Source of the DNA: Asanoa sp. WMMD1127
GTDB taxonomy: Bacteria; Actinomycetota; Actinomycetes; Mycobacteriales; Micromonosporaceae
Reading direction: 5' to 3'
Assembly (NCBI RefSeq): GCF_029626225.1
Contig: NZ_JARUBP010000001.1
Coordinates: forward strand, 6,510,001-6,574,000
DNA length: 64,000 nt
In this document: in pieces, positions 7,914 to 17,369 of the stretch
Layout: each line of letters begins with the position of its first letter
Numbering within the stretch: the first letter of the stretch is position 1
Position numbers and translations under genes: made by a program
The notes under the pieces: model-generated
Seen by the model: only the letters and a program-made list of their open reading frames with translations
Told to the model about the DNA's origin: nothing
Databases searched by the model: none

Positions 7914-7917
<4 letters not shown>
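6862..7917 (-). CDS. hypE: Hydrogenase maturation factor HypE (carbamoyl dehydratase)
   Basis: The 351-residue protein starts at GTG 7917, overlapping the hypD stop as GTGA. It has the N-terminal MGHGGGG motif, a central ATP-binding region ([23 protein letters not shown]) and the required C-terminal LPRIC. The final Cys receives a carbamoyl group from HypF and is dehydrated with ATP to a thiocyanate, the donor of the active-site CN ligands. All expected motifs are intact and the length is normal for the family. It belongs to the purM/AIR synthetase superfamily and acts in the cytoplasm together with HypC and HypD, encoded just upstream. The open frame continues upstream of 7917, but only as a shadow of hypD. 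Confidence 0.95.
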
Positions 7918-9016
<1,099 letters not shown>

Positions 9017-9020
<4 letters not shown>

Positions 9021-9265
9021 TTCGCCCCGAACTCCTCCTCGAGAATGCCCAGCTGTGCGAAGTTGGCGAGCGTCTGCTTCGCCGAGTCCTCGTCGAGCCG
9101 CTGGATCGCGAACCCGACGTGCACGACGACGTACTCGCCGACGGTTGCGTCGGGGACGTACTGCAGGCAGACGTCCTTGCGCACACCGCCGAAGTCGACG
9201 TCGGCCATCAGCGTCCCGTCGCGTTCGGCGATGCTCATGACCTGTCCGGGTACTGCCAGGCACAC
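9017..9265 (-). CDS. hypC: Hydrogenase assembly chaperone HypC (free-standing copy)
   Basis: An 82-residue protein starting at GTG 9265. It begins (M)CLAVPGQV with the essential Cys2, followed by the beta-barrel core [17 protein letters not shown] and the [17 protein letters not shown] signature. HypC binds the immature large subunit and, with HypD, carries the Fe(CN)2CO moiety. It lies 14 bp after the HypC-HypF fusion gene and overlaps hypD by 4 bp. This is the second HypC domain in the same operon: the other is fused to HypF at 9280-11817. The free one has the more usual length and place. Confidence 0.94.
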
Positions 9266-9279
9266 GGTGGTGGTCCCCT

Positions 9280-11817
9280 CTACGATGCGGCGGCGATCAG
9301 CAGCTGCCCCAGCGCGATGCCGCCGTCGTTGGGCGGCAGCAGGCACGGGCGCAGCACGGTGAAGCCCCGGTCGGCGAGCAGCCGTTCGGCCGCGTCGAGC
9401 AGGACCGCGTTCTGGAACACCCCGCCACCAAGCGCAACGGTCCGCAGGCCCGTGCGGTCGCGGGCCCGGTCGGCCAGGTCCGCGACCAGCGCGGCGACGG
9501 TGGAGTGGAAGACGGCGGCGACCTCGGCCGGGCGCACGCCGGCGCGCAGGTCGGCGACGACGCCCCGGGTCAGCTCGGCCGGGTCGGCCACCAGCGCCCC
9601 GTCGGCGCCGGTCACCACCATGGGGTACGTGCGCCCGGCCGGCCCGTGCGCGCGGGCCAGGCCTTCCAGCACGATGGCGGCCTCGGCCTCGTAGTCGACC
9701 GTGTGGGTGGCCCCGACCAGCGAGGCCACGGCGTCGAAGAGCCGGCCCATGCTGGAGGTCGGCACGCTGCCGAACGCGGTGTCGAGCTGGTGCGCGAGCA
9801 CGTCCCGCTCGGCCTGCGGGCAGGCGGCCACCGCCGGGATGTCGTCGTCCCACTCGACGCCGGCGTGCCGCAGGTGCGCGAGCGCCATCCGGTAGGGCCG
9901 CAGCACGCTCGCGTCCCCACCGGCCAGTGGCACGTAGCCGAGGTGGGCGAAGCGTTCCGCCGACTTGTAGTCGCAGACCAGCACCTCGCCGCCCCAGACC
10001 GCACCGTCGGCGCCGTAGCCCGTGCCGTCGAACGCGACGCCGATCACCTGCTCCCCCGCGCCGATGCCGTGCTCGCCCATGACCGAGGCGATGTGCGCGT
10101 GGTGGTGCTGGACGCGGTGCACGGGCCGGTCGCCGGCGTGCTCCAGCGCCCAGCGGGTGCTGCGGTAGCCGGGGTGGGCATCGGCGACGAGCCGGGTCGG
10201 GCGCACGCCGGTCAGGTCCGAGAGTTGCGCGGCCACCGCGGTCAGCGCGTCCACGGTGCGCAGGTCGTCCATGTCGCCGACGTGCGGGCTCAGCCAGGCG
10301 TAGCGGCCCTCGGCCAGAGCGCAGGTGTTCTTGAGGTCCGCTCCGGCGGCCAGCGTGGGCGGCACCTCGACGGGCAGCGCGACGGGCAGCGGCGCGTAGC
10401 CACGGGACCGCCGCACGGGCAGGGGCGCGCCGCCGACCGTACGCGTGACCGAGTCGTCGCACGGCACGTGGATCGGCCGGTCGTGGCGCAGCCAGGCGTC
10501 GGCGAGCCCGGCCAGCCGCCGCACCGCGTCCGCGTCGTCGGTGACGATGGGCTCGCCGGCCACGTTGCCGGAGGTGAGCACCAGCGCGTCGGTGAACGGC
10601 TCGTCGCCGTCGAGGCCGAAGAGCAGCTCGTGCAGCGGCGTGTAGGGCAGCATGACGCCGAGGTCGGGGTTGCCGGGCGCGACGCCGCCGGCCAGGGCGC
10701 CGCGCGTGGGCGCCAGCACGATCGGCCGCTGCGGGCCGGCCAGCAGCCGCTCCTCGTCGTCGGTCAGCGTGGCGACCCGGCGGGCGGCGGCCAGGTCGGC
10801 GACCATCACCGCGAACGGCTTGCCGCCCCGGCGCTTGCGGCGGCGCAGCTCGGCCACCGCGTGCTCGTCGTGGGCGTCGCAGGCGAGGTGGTAGCCGCCG
10901 AGCCCCTTGACCGCCACGATCCGGCCCTGGGCCAGCAGCTCGCGGGCGGTACGCAGGGCCGTCTCGCCGTGCACCGGCGGCCAGGCGTGCCGCCCGGGGT
11001 CGCCGGTCACCAGCTCGAGCCGCGGCCCGCAGTCGGGGCAGGCGATCGGCTGGGCGTGGAAGCGCCGGTCGGCCGGGTCCTCGTACTCGCGGCGGCAGGC
11101 GTCGCACATCGGGAAGCCGGCCATGGTGGTGGTGGCCCGGTCGTACGGCAGCGCGGTGATGATGGTCAGCCGAGGGCCGCAGTTGACGCAGGTGATGAAC
11201 GGGTGCCGGTAACGGCGGTCGGCCGGGTCGCGGAGCTCGGCGCGGCAGTCGGCGCAGGTGGCCACGTCGGGCGACGCCAGGGTGCGGGCGCGGCCGGTGG
11301 AGCCGGACTCCTCGATGGTGAAACCGGTCCCGCCGCACGGCTCCATGGTGGACTCCGCGACCGCCTCGACCACGGCGAGCGGCGGCGGCTCCGTGCGCAG
11401 GCGGCGCCCGAAGGTGTCCAGCGCCTCGGGCAGCCCCTCGACCTCGATCGTCACGCCCGACGCGGTGTTCGACACGCGTCCGCTCAGGCCGAGCGCGGTG
11501 GCGGTGGCGTAGACGAACGGGCGGAACCCCACGCCCTGCACCACGCCGGTCACGTCGTAGCGGCGGCGGGACCGCTGGCTCTCGTCGCGTCCGCGGCCCA
11601 TCAGCTCCAGGCCCTCCAGGGCGCCCCGGGCCCGGGACTCGTCGATGAGCTCGACGGCGAAACCCATGTGGATGAGCACCCAGTCGCCGGGCGCGGGCGG
11701 CGCGTCCAGCATGCCGACGTTGACCCGGCGGTGCGCGCCCTCGACGTCGACGAGGGCGACCTGGCCCTCGTACCCGGGGACGAGTTCCACGACCTGTCCC
11801 GGGATGCCCAGGCACAT
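9280..11817 (-). CDS. hypF: HypC-HypF fusion, carbamoyltransferase of hydrogenase maturation
   Basis: The 845-residue frame begins [12 protein letters not shown] at ATG 11817. Residues 1-75 form a full HypC domain (Cys2, [15 protein letters not shown]). After a short charged linker (about 75-86) a complete HypF follows. It has an acylphosphatase-like domain ([15 protein letters not shown], 89-103), two zinc-finger pairs CxxC (188-191, 210-213, 238-241, 260-263), a YrdC-like domain ([12 protein letters not shown], from 304) and a Kae1-like C-terminus with VQHHHAH. HypF makes the carbamoyl adenylate and moves it to the HypE Cys. HypF proteins are normally about 750-770 aa, so the extra length equals one HypC. 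Met73 could be an internal start giving a separate HypF. A 1-base gap separates it from the protease gene. Confidence 0.9.
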   Translation of the reverse strand: MCLGIPGQVVELVPGYEGQVALVDVEGAHRRVNVGMLDAPPAPGDWVLIHMGFAVELIDESRARGALEGLELMGRGRDESQRSRRRYDVTGVVQGVGFRPFVYATATALGLSGRVSNTASGVTIEVEGLPEALDTFGRRLRTEPPPLAVVEAVAESTMEPCGGTGFTIEESGSTGRARTLASPDVATCADCRAELRDPADRRYRHPFITCVNCGPRLTIITALPYDRATTTMAGFPMCDACRREYEDPADRRFHAQPIACPDCGPRLELVTGDPGRHAWPPVHGETALRTARELLAQGRIVAVKGLGGYHLACDAHDEHAVAELRRRKRRGGKPFAVMVADLAAARRVATLTDDEERLLAGPQRPIVLAPTRGALAGGVAPGNPDLGVMLPYTPLHELLFGLDGDEPFTDALVLTSGNVAGEPIVTDDADAVRRLAGLADAWLRHDRPIHVPCDDSVTRTVGGAPLPVRRSRGYAPLPVALPVEVPPTLAAGADLKNTCALAEGRYAWLSPHVGDMDDLRTVDALTAVAAQLSDLTGVRPTRLVADAHPGYRSTRWALEHAGDRPVHRVQHHHAHIASVMGEHGIGAGEQVIGVAFDGTGYGADGAVWGGEVLVCDYKSAERFAHLGYVPLAGGDASVLRPYRMALAHLRHAGVEWDDDIPAVAACPQAERDVLAHQLDTAFGSVPTSSMGRLFDAVASLVGATHTVDYEAEAAIVLEGLARAHGPAGRTYPMVVTGADGALVADPAELTRGVVADLRAGVRPAEVAAVFHSTVAALVADLADRARDRTGLRTVALGGGVFQNAVLLDAAERLLADRGFTVLRPCLLPPNDGGIALGQLLIAAAS

Positions 11818-11818
11818 C

Positions 11819-12295
11819 TCAGCTTCCTCCGGTGGTGAGCTTGCCGAGCAGGACGTCGACCGCGGCGACCGCTTCCGGCACCGCGGCGGCGACGGCGGGG
11901 TGCAGACCCATGCCCTCGTCGAGGGTGGCGGGCCGGCAACCGACCACATAGGTGGGTGGCAGCGTGCCGCCGAGCCGGCGCAGGGTGGCCAACACGGTCG
12001 CGGGATCCATGGCGTGGGCATCGACCCCGGCGACCGGGACGTCGGACGGGCCCACCTCGAGCACCGTGACGGTGCCCGGTGGGTCGTCGCCCGGCAGCGC
12101 GTCGACCAGCACCAGCGCGGCCACGCCGTCGAGCAGGTCGTAGGCGAGGTGCAGGCCGCGTACGCCGTAGTCGACGACGCGGACCTGGTCGGGCAGGTCG
12201 CCCCGCTCGACCAGGTGGCGGGCGACGGCCGGGCCGAAGCCGTCGTCGCCCAGGAACACGTTGCCGATGCCGGCGACCAGGACCGCCGTCGTCAC
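11819..12295 (-). CDS. Hydrogenase maturation endopeptidase (HyaD/HycI, M52 family)
   Basis: A 158-residue protein starting at GTG 12295, which overlaps the microprotein stop (GTGA). The N-terminal VLVAGIGNVFLGDDGFGPAVA is the M52 signature with the nickel-sensing acidic residue (GDDGFG). VDYGVRGLHLAYDLLDG carries the second conserved Asp and the conserved G-[IV]-R-G-x-H-L element. The enzyme recognises nickel bound to the large subunit and cuts after the His of DPCxxCxxH. The large subunit in this operon keeps a 22-residue C-terminal extension after that His, which fits a dedicated protease. A C-terminal HPAVAAAVPEAVA helix completes the domain. Confidence 0.92.
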   Translation of the reverse strand: MTTAVLVAGIGNVFLGDDGFGPAVARHLVERGDLPDQVRVVDYGVRGLHLAYDLLDGVAALVLVDALPGDDPPGTVTVLEVGPSDVPVAGVDAHAMDPATVLATLRRLGGTLPPTYVVGCRPATLDEGMGLHPAVAAAVPEAVAAVDVLLGKLTTGGS

Positions 12296-12411
12296 ATCGA
12301 GCGGATCTTCAGGTAGCGGCGGATGTCGGGCACCGACCGGACGGTCAGCACCAGGGCCGCCAGCGCCACCACGACGCCGACGCCCGCGGTCACCATGCCG
12401 AGCCTTCTCAT
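12292..12411 (-). CDS. 39-aa single-helix membrane microprotein (DUF6893-like)
   Basis: A very short gene read as MRRLGMVTAGVGVVVALAAL, continuing VLTVRSVPDIRRYLKIRSM. It has a basic N-terminus, one hydrophobic helix (residues 6-24) and a basic C-terminal tail with VPDIRRYLKIR. Its ATG overlaps the upstream stop as ATGA and its stop overlaps the protease GTG as GTGA, so it is embedded in the coupled operon. The tail matches the small DUF6893 proteins that I recall from actinobacterial hydrogenase loci. A role as a membrane anchor or scaffold for the otherwise soluble hydrogenase is inference. Confidence 0.8.
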   Translation of the reverse strand: MRRLGMVTAGVGVVVALAALVLTVRSVPDIRRYLKIRSM

Positions 12412-13760
12412 GACCTGCTCTCCTCTCTCTCGACGGGTCGTTCCCCCTCGCCGGCGAGCGGTTCGAGCTCGTCCGGCGCGAAGTAGAAGTAGCGGCCGTA
12501 CCAGTCGTGCAGGTCGGCCGCGGGGTCGTCGACGAGCACCAGCGCGACGTGCACGGCGCCGTCCACGTCGGACAGCACGGCGGTCACGCGGGCGACCTGG
12601 CCGGCGAAGAACAGGTCCTGGGCGTCGGCGCGCCGGCGTGGGTGCACCCGCACGAGGCTGCCCTTGCCGACGCGTACGCCGTCAACCAGGACCGTGTCCG
12701 TCTCCGGCGAGACGGCGGCGTCAGCGGCCGGGTCCCACCACGGCGCGCCGGCCGTGTCGAACGACGGCGGCTCGACGTTGCGCAGGTCGGTCGGGTCGCG
12801 CAAGATGCCGTGCAGCCTCTGCAGTTCCTCGGGAGTGAGACCGTCGCAGCGGTCGATGATGGCGGCGACCTGCGGGTCGGTGGCCCGCGCCTCGGCCTTC
12901 TCCGCCTCGGTCATCGTCATGACCCGCAGCACCAGGATCTCGTCGATCTCGGTCGCGTCGAACAGCGCGCCCGGGCTCTGCTCGGCCACCTCAGGGTGGT
13001 CGTAGAGGATGATCGGCGAGCCGAGCACGAGGTCGGTCGAGCCGGGCGGGCCGGCCAGCACCGGCCAGCAGCGGTGCTGCGCGCACCGGGCGGCGGCGGC
13101 CGCGGCCGCGTCGGGCGGGTCGATGACGGAGACGAACCCGGCCCCGACTGCCCGCAGCACCAGGTGGGCACCGAGCAACGAGCTCCGGGTGGCGTCGTCC
13201 TTCGTGGACACCGGTCCGTCGTAGGCGTTCTCCACGGCCACTGTCAGCCGGGTGTGCGCGCCGTCCGCCTCGGAGTTCAGCCGCACGTGCGCCCGGACGG
13301 GCCAGCGCCGGCGGACGACCTGCCCGACCACGGCGCCCGCCTCGTCGCGCAGCGGCTCGGTGTCCTCGCCGCCGGAGATCTCCACCCGCAGCTCGCCGTC
13401 CGGGACGATCGGCTGCGCGGTGAACACCGCCTCCCGTTCGACGGCCTCGTCCCAGGTGAACACCGTGCGACCACCGACCTCCAGGGCCGCCACGTCGGTC
13501 CCGTCCGCGCGTCGGACCTGGCGCGCCTGGAGCTGCAGGAACCGCAGGTGGATGTCGACCGTGGCGTCCGGGCCGTCCAGGAGGCACTGGACGGCCATGC
13601 CGGACTCCTCGCCCAGCCCGCGCTCGGCGGCGCCGGGCGGGCCGAGCACCCCGAACTGCCAGCGCGACCGGTTCTTCTGGGCGCTGGCGCGGTAGGGATA
13701 GAGCAGGTAGCCCTCGTAGAGCACGGCGTCGGCGACCGCGCGGACGGCGTCCAGGTTCAC
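12408..13760 (-). CDS. Conserved hydrogenase-operon protein of unknown function, 450 aa
   Basis: It starts at GTG 13760 (MNLDAVRAVADAVLYEGYLLYPYRA), which overlaps the stop of the DUF6084 gene. There is no signal peptide or membrane helix. The N-terminal LYPYRASAQKNRSRWQFGVL is distinctive. A central beta-rich region carries HLRFLQLQARQVR, and the C-terminus contains an SH3-like stretch (GSLVRVHPRRRADAQDLFFAGQVARV) and DWYGRYFYFAPDELEPL. There are few Cys (53, 277, 284 and 351), so no obvious cluster site. I know proteins of this type only as unnamed members of actinobacterial group 1h hydrogenase operons. Position between DUF6084 and the microprotein with 4-bp overlaps implies a role in assembly or electron transfer. 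Confidence 0.75.
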   Translation of the reverse strand: MNLDAVRAVADAVLYEGYLLYPYRASAQKNRSRWQFGVLGPPGAAERGLGEESGMAVQCLLDGPDATVDIHLRFLQLQARQVRRADGTDVAALEVGGRTVFTWDEAVEREAVFTAQPIVPDGELRVEISGGEDTEPLRDEAGAVVGQVVRRRWPVRAHVRLNSEADGAHTRLTVAVENAYDGPVSTKDDATRSSLLGAHLVLRAVGAGFVSVIDPPDAAAAAAARCAQHRCWPVLAGPPGSTDLVLGSPIILYDHPEVAEQSPGALFDATEIDEILVLRVMTMTEAEKAEARATDPQVAAIIDRCDGLTPEELQRLHGILRDPTDLRNVEPPSFDTAGAPWWDPAADAAVSPETDTVLVDGVRVGKGSLVRVHPRRRADAQDLFFAGQVARVTAVLSDVDGAVHVALVLVDDPAADLHDWYGRYFYFAPDELEPLAGEGERPVEREESRS

Positions 13761-14395
13761 GCGACCACCCCGTCGGGTCGTGGCAACAGCGAACGGATCG
13801 TCTCGTCCCAGCTCACCTGGCCACGCCGGGCCCGCACGGCGGCGAGAGCGTCGAGCACCTCGCGGTCGAGCCGGATCCAGCCGGTGCCGGGGAAGTACTG
13901 CTCGATCAGCTGTCGCCACACGGCCACGGGCAGGCCGTAGTTGGCGGCCCGGTCCCAGGGCACCGGCTCGACCGCGAAGCCGGTGGCGCCGGGCACGAAC
14001 ACGGTGCCGGAGAACAGGAACGTCAGTGGCACGTCGCCGGCGGTGAGCGCGTGCAGGTAGCGGGTGCCGACCACGTCGAGGTCGTACGTGCACGGCAGCG
14101 CGACGTCGACCTCGGTGGCGCCGGCGAAGCCGGGCACGGTGGTGTCGCAGCGCAGCCACGGGAACGGCCGGACGGTGTCGAGCCAGCGTTCCCGGCCGTC
14201 GAACAGCCCGCGCAGCGCCTCGCCCTCGGCGGTGTCGTAGCCGCGCCGCTGTGGCTCGACCCGCACCTGGCAGCGCAGCGTCATGGCGTGCACCCGCCGG
14301 CCCGCGTCGTCGGCGATGCGCAGCTTGGCGGTCAGCTGCGGGGTCACGGCGTACGGTTCGGCGGCGATGTCGAGCACGGTGAAGCCGAGGGTCAT
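13757..14395 (-). CDS. DUF6084 family protein of the hydrogenase operon
   Basis: A 212-residue protein from ATG 14395 (MTLGFTVLDIAAEPYAVTPQL). It is mostly beta-strand, with LRCQVRVEPQRRGYD, WLRCDTTVPGFAGATEVDVALPCTYDLDVVGTRYL and VPLTFLFSGTVF. This immunoglobulin-like pattern and the sequence match DUF6084, a family found next to DUF5947 in actinobacterial hydrogenase clusters. A C-terminal helical part (WRQLIEQYFPGTGWIRLDREVLDALAAVRARRG) follows. No catalytic motif is evident. It overlaps both neighbours by 4 bp. The family's role is unknown. Confidence 0.8.
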   Translation of the reverse strand: MTLGFTVLDIAAEPYAVTPQLTAKLRIADDAGRRVHAMTLRCQVRVEPQRRGYDTAEGEALRGLFDGRERWLDTVRPFPWLRCDTTVPGFAGATEVDVALPCTYDLDVVGTRYLHALTAGDVPLTFLFSGTVFVPGATGFAVEPVPWDRAANYGLPVAVWRQLIEQYFPGTGWIRLDREVLDALAAVRARRGQVSWDETIRSLLPRPDGVVA

Positions 14396-15018
14396 CCGTC
14401 GACGCTCCGCTCGTCGACCGTGGCGAAGAACCCGGCGATCGCGGCCCGCGCCTCGGCGCCGCCGTCGAAGCCGCGCCAGCCCTGGCGCAGCCGCCCGACC
14501 AGCTCGTAGCAGACGTCGATCGGCACCAGGTGGCACGAGCCCGAGTGGGCCGCGCCGGGCGTGGTGCGGCGGACCAGCAGCGCCTCCACGTCGGCGCGCA
14601 GCGTGGCCAGCTCGGGGTGGGCGGCCCGCACGCCGGCCCAGGCGTCCATCGACAGCTCGGACTCGGTGGCGCCGGCCGGGCTCGGGTAGAAGGCGACCAT
14701 CCGCTCCTGGACCGAGTTGTGGAACAGGAAGGCCAGGCCGACCGGAATGTCCAGCGCGTCGAACGCCGGGCCGTCGGCGGAGACGCCCGGGAACCGCAGG
14801 TAGCGGTCCGGGACGGCCCGGTAGCGCTGGTCGGCGTCGCCGGCGAACAGCAGGTAGCAGGGCCGGCAGGCGCACATCAGCGCCCGGCCCTCGAGGTGCA
14901 CGACGTGGCCGTGCGCGCCGGGCACGGGTTGGGCGCACAGGTCGCAGCGCTCCCCCGCCACCCGTGGCGCCGGCCGGTCCCGGCTGATCCGGCGCAGCGC
15001 GCCCAGGGCCGGGCTCAC
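14392..15018 (-). CDS. DUF5947 family protein with Cys knuckles
   Basis: A 208-residue protein from GTG 15018, overlapping the upstream stop by 4 bp. Residues 25-54 hold five Cys arranged C-x2-C ... C-x-C-x2-C (CDLC at 25-28; CACRPC at 49-54), with His37, His39 and His41 between them. This is a probable zinc-ribbon or Fe-S site. The rest has PDRYLRFPGVSADGPAFDAL and VPIDVCYELVGRLRQGWRGFDGG, typical of DUF5947. Longer in-frame starts would run over the NifU-like gene. The family co-occurs with group 1h hydrogenases. A role as metallochaperone or electron carrier is possible but not shown. Confidence 0.82.
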   Translation of the reverse strand: MSPALGALRRISRDRPAPRVAGERCDLCAQPVPGAHGHVVHLEGRALMCACRPCYLLFAGDADQRYRAVPDRYLRFPGVSADGPAFDALDIPVGLAFLFHNSVQERMVAFYPSPAGATESELSMDAWAGVRAAHPELATLRADVEALLVRRTTPGAAHSGSCHLVPIDVCYELVGRLRQGWRGFDGGAEARAAIAGFFATVDERSVDG

Positions 15019-15563
15019 GGCGCCTCCGCGGGCGCCGGCCCGACCCGGCTGAACAACGACCCGACCGGGATGACGGGCGCGGCGTCCGGCTGGACCACCT
15101 CGATGGTGACGACCTCCGGCGCGGCGTCGGCGATCGCGGACTCGACCGCGGCCTTGAGGGGCGCCGAGGAGCAACCGCTCGCCGCCAGGCGCACCCGGGC
15201 GACGCCCTCTGGTGTGATGCCGACCAGCGTCGCCTCGCCGTTGGGCGCGACCGTCGCGAGCGCCTTGGCCACCCGGGTCGAGGCGCTCTCGGGGTGCAGG
15301 CCGTGCACCAGCAGCAGGCTGGCGACCAGCTCGTCGGCGGCGAGGGCGTCGAGCACGTCGTCGCCGAGCGCGCCCCGCTCGTGCAGCAGCTCGAGCAGGC
15401 GTTCGAGGCCGGCGCCGTAGAGGTCCACGACGAGCCGGACGAGCTCCTCGGCGCGTTCCCGGGCCGCCGCGCCGCTGGCCGCGCTCGCGGTGATCAGCGC
15501 CTCGATGCGGTCCCCGGTCGCCTGCCAGGCGGCGGCCGGGGCCGCGGACTCCACTGTGGTCAC
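15015..15563 (-). CDS. NifU-like C-terminal domain protein of the hydrogenase operon
   Basis: A 182-residue protein from GTG 15563, overlapping the large-subunit stop as GTGA. The N-terminal half is helical (AAWQATGDRIEALITASAASG, VDLYGAGLERLLELLHERG). The C-terminal half resembles the NifU scaffold domain, with VRLAASGCSSAPLKAAVESAIADAAPEVVTIEV. Only one Cys is present where NifU has CxxC, so a cluster could be bound only between two subunits or with partners. In related loci a predicted Fe-S protein lies directly after the large subunit and has been proposed to pass electrons towards quinones; that link is inference here. Confidence 0.75.
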   Translation of the reverse strand: MTTVESAAPAAAWQATGDRIEALITASAASGAAARERAEELVRLVVDLYGAGLERLLELLHERGALGDDVLDALAADELVASLLLVHGLHPESASTRVAKALATVAPNGEATLVGITPEGVARVRLAASGCSSAPLKAAVESAIADAAPEVVTIEVVQPDAAPVIPVGSLFSRVGPAPAEAP

Positions 15564-17350
15564 TCGGCGCCGGCCGTCTGCGTCGGCGAGTGCAGCAGTT
15601 CGAGCTTCTTGCCGTTGCCGAGGTACATGTGCACGCCGCAGGGCAGGCACGGGTCGAAGCTGCGTACCGTGCGCATGATGTCGATGCCCTTGAAGTGCTC
15701 CCGGTCGTTCTCCTCGAAGATCGGCTGGCCCTGCACCGCGTCCTCGTAGGGGCCGGGCGTGCCGAGGCTGTCGCGCGGGCTGGCGTTCCAGGGCGTCGGC
15801 GGGTACGGGTGGTAGTTCGCGATCTTCCCGTCCCGGATCACCATGTGGTGCGACAGGACGCCCCGCACGGCCTCGGTGAAGCCCGCGCCGACGCCGTCCT
15901 TCGGCACCTCGAACTTCTCCCACGTCTTGGTGCGGCCGGCGCGGATCTCGACCAGGGCCTGCTCGGCGAAGTGCAGCGCGCAGGCGGCCGCGTACGCCTG
16001 GAAGTAGGTCCTGGCCCGGTTGCGCTCGAGCGTGTTGCTCCACTGGGGAATGTGCCACTCCAGCTCGACCGGGCCCTTGAGCGCGGTCTTCGGAAGGTTG
16101 ATCTTCACGCTGCGGCCGGTCGCCTGCACGTAGCCGATGTCGACCAGGCCGGCCAGCGCCGTCGACCAGAGCCGGGCCAGCGGCCCACCGCCCGTGTCGA
16201 GCGCGAGGTAGTCCTTGCCGTCGAACCAGCGCGGCGACATCACCCAGCTGTAGTTGCCGTCGAGGTCGCGCTTCTGCGGCTGCGGGTTGGTGTGCTGGTT
16301 CCAGGGATGCCGCCGGTCGACCGGGTTGCCCAGCGGGTCCTGCGTCACGAACATCTCCTGCTCTTCCCAGTCCTGGTAGTAGGACGAGCCGAGCAGGATG
16401 CGGATGCCGAGGTTGATCCGGACGAGGTCGGTGGTGACCAGCTTGCCGTCGACGACGACGCCCGGGGTCACGTACATCTTGCGACCCCAGTCCGTCATGT
16501 CCTTGTACTCGAAGTTGCAGTGCTCCGGGTCCTGGAAGGAACCCCAGCAGCCGAGCAGGATCCGCCGGTTGCCCACCATCTCGTAGCCGGGCAGCGCCTG
16601 GTAGAAGAAGTTGAACAGGTCGTCGTGCATCGGCACGACCTTCTTCATGAACTCGACGTAGCGCATGAGCCGGCTCAAATAGTCGGTCATCAGCTGGATG
16701 GTCGCGACCGTGCCGACACCGCCCGGGTACAACGTGGACGGATGGACGTGGCGCCCCTCCATCAGGCAGAACATCTCGCGGGTCATCCGGCTGACCTGCA
16801 GCGCCTCGCGGTAGTGGTCGCCGGTGAACGGGTTGAGCGCCCGCATGATGTCGCCGATGGTGCGGTAGCCGTGGGCGCCGGCGTTGGGCGACTCGGTGCG
16901 GTTGGCCATCTCCAGCACGCCGGGGTTGGTCTCGGCGACCATCTTCTCGCAGTAGTCGACCCCGACCAGGTTCTCCTGGAAGATGTTGTGGTCGAACATG
17001 TACTCGGCGGCCTCGCCGAGGTTGACGATCCACTCGCCGATCGCGGGCGGCTTCACGCCGTACGCCATGTTCTGCGCATAGCAGGAGCAGGTCGCGTGGT
17101 TGTCGCCGCAGATGCCGCAGATCCGGCTGGTGATGAAGTGCGCGTCCCGCGGGTCCTTGCCCTTCATGAAGATGGAGTAACCGCGGAAGATCGAGCTGGT
17201 GCTGTGACACTCGGCCACGACCCGCTGGTTGAAGTCGATCTTCGTGTAGATGCCCAGACTGCCGACGATGCGGGTGATCGGGTCCCAGGCCATGTCGACC
17301 AGGGACTCGGTGCCCGTGCCCGGGGCGCGCTGCGGTTGCGTGACCGTCAT
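15560..17350 (-). CDS. hhyL: [NiFe]-hydrogenase large subunit, group 1h type
   Basis: The 596-residue subunit carries the L1 motif RICGICGDNHATCS (Cys78, Cys81) and L2 motif DPCLPCGVH (Cys568, Cys571, His574). The four Cys bind the Ni-Fe(CN)2CO site. After His574 there is a 22-residue extension (MYLGNGKKLELL...) that must be removed by the operon-encoded endopeptidase. The sequence around both motifs is that of the actinobacterial high-affinity group 1h enzymes, which oxidise H2 at atmospheric levels to feed the respiratory chain during starvation. It lies 19 bp after the small-subunit gene. Neither subunit has a Tat signal, so the enzyme is cytoplasmic, possibly on the inner face of the membrane. 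Confidence 0.95.
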   Translation of the reverse strand: MTVTQPQRAPGTGTESLVDMAWDPITRIVGSLGIYTKIDFNQRVVAECHSTSSIFRGYSIFMKGKDPRDAHFITSRICGICGDNHATCSCYAQNMAYGVKPPAIGEWIVNLGEAAEYMFDHNIFQENLVGVDYCEKMVAETNPGVLEMANRTESPNAGAHGYRTIGDIMRALNPFTGDHYREALQVSRMTREMFCLMEGRHVHPSTLYPGGVGTVATIQLMTDYLSRLMRYVEFMKKVVPMHDDLFNFFYQALPGYEMVGNRRILLGCWGSFQDPEHCNFEYKDMTDWGRKMYVTPGVVVDGKLVTTDLVRINLGIRILLGSSYYQDWEEQEMFVTQDPLGNPVDRRHPWNQHTNPQPQKRDLDGNYSWVMSPRWFDGKDYLALDTGGGPLARLWSTALAGLVDIGYVQATGRSVKINLPKTALKGPVELEWHIPQWSNTLERNRARTYFQAYAAACALHFAEQALVEIRAGRTKTWEKFEVPKDGVGAGFTEAVRGVLSHHMVIRDGKIANYHPYPPTPWNASPRDSLGTPGPYEDAVQGQPIFEENDREHFKGIDIMRTVRSFDPCLPCGVHMYLGNGKKLELLHSPTQTAGAE

Positions 17351-17369
17351 CGGTTCGGCCTCTCTAGTG

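Noticed and set aside
9266-11815. Upstream in-frame extension of the free hypC
   Set aside because: It is an Arg/Ala-rich shadow of the HypC-HypF gene; HypC must start at the Met-Cys pair at 9265.
9505-11838. Long plus-strand open frame antisense to the HypC-HypF gene
   Set aside because: Low-complexity Arg/Gly/Val/His composition and no motifs; hypF on the other strand has all domains.
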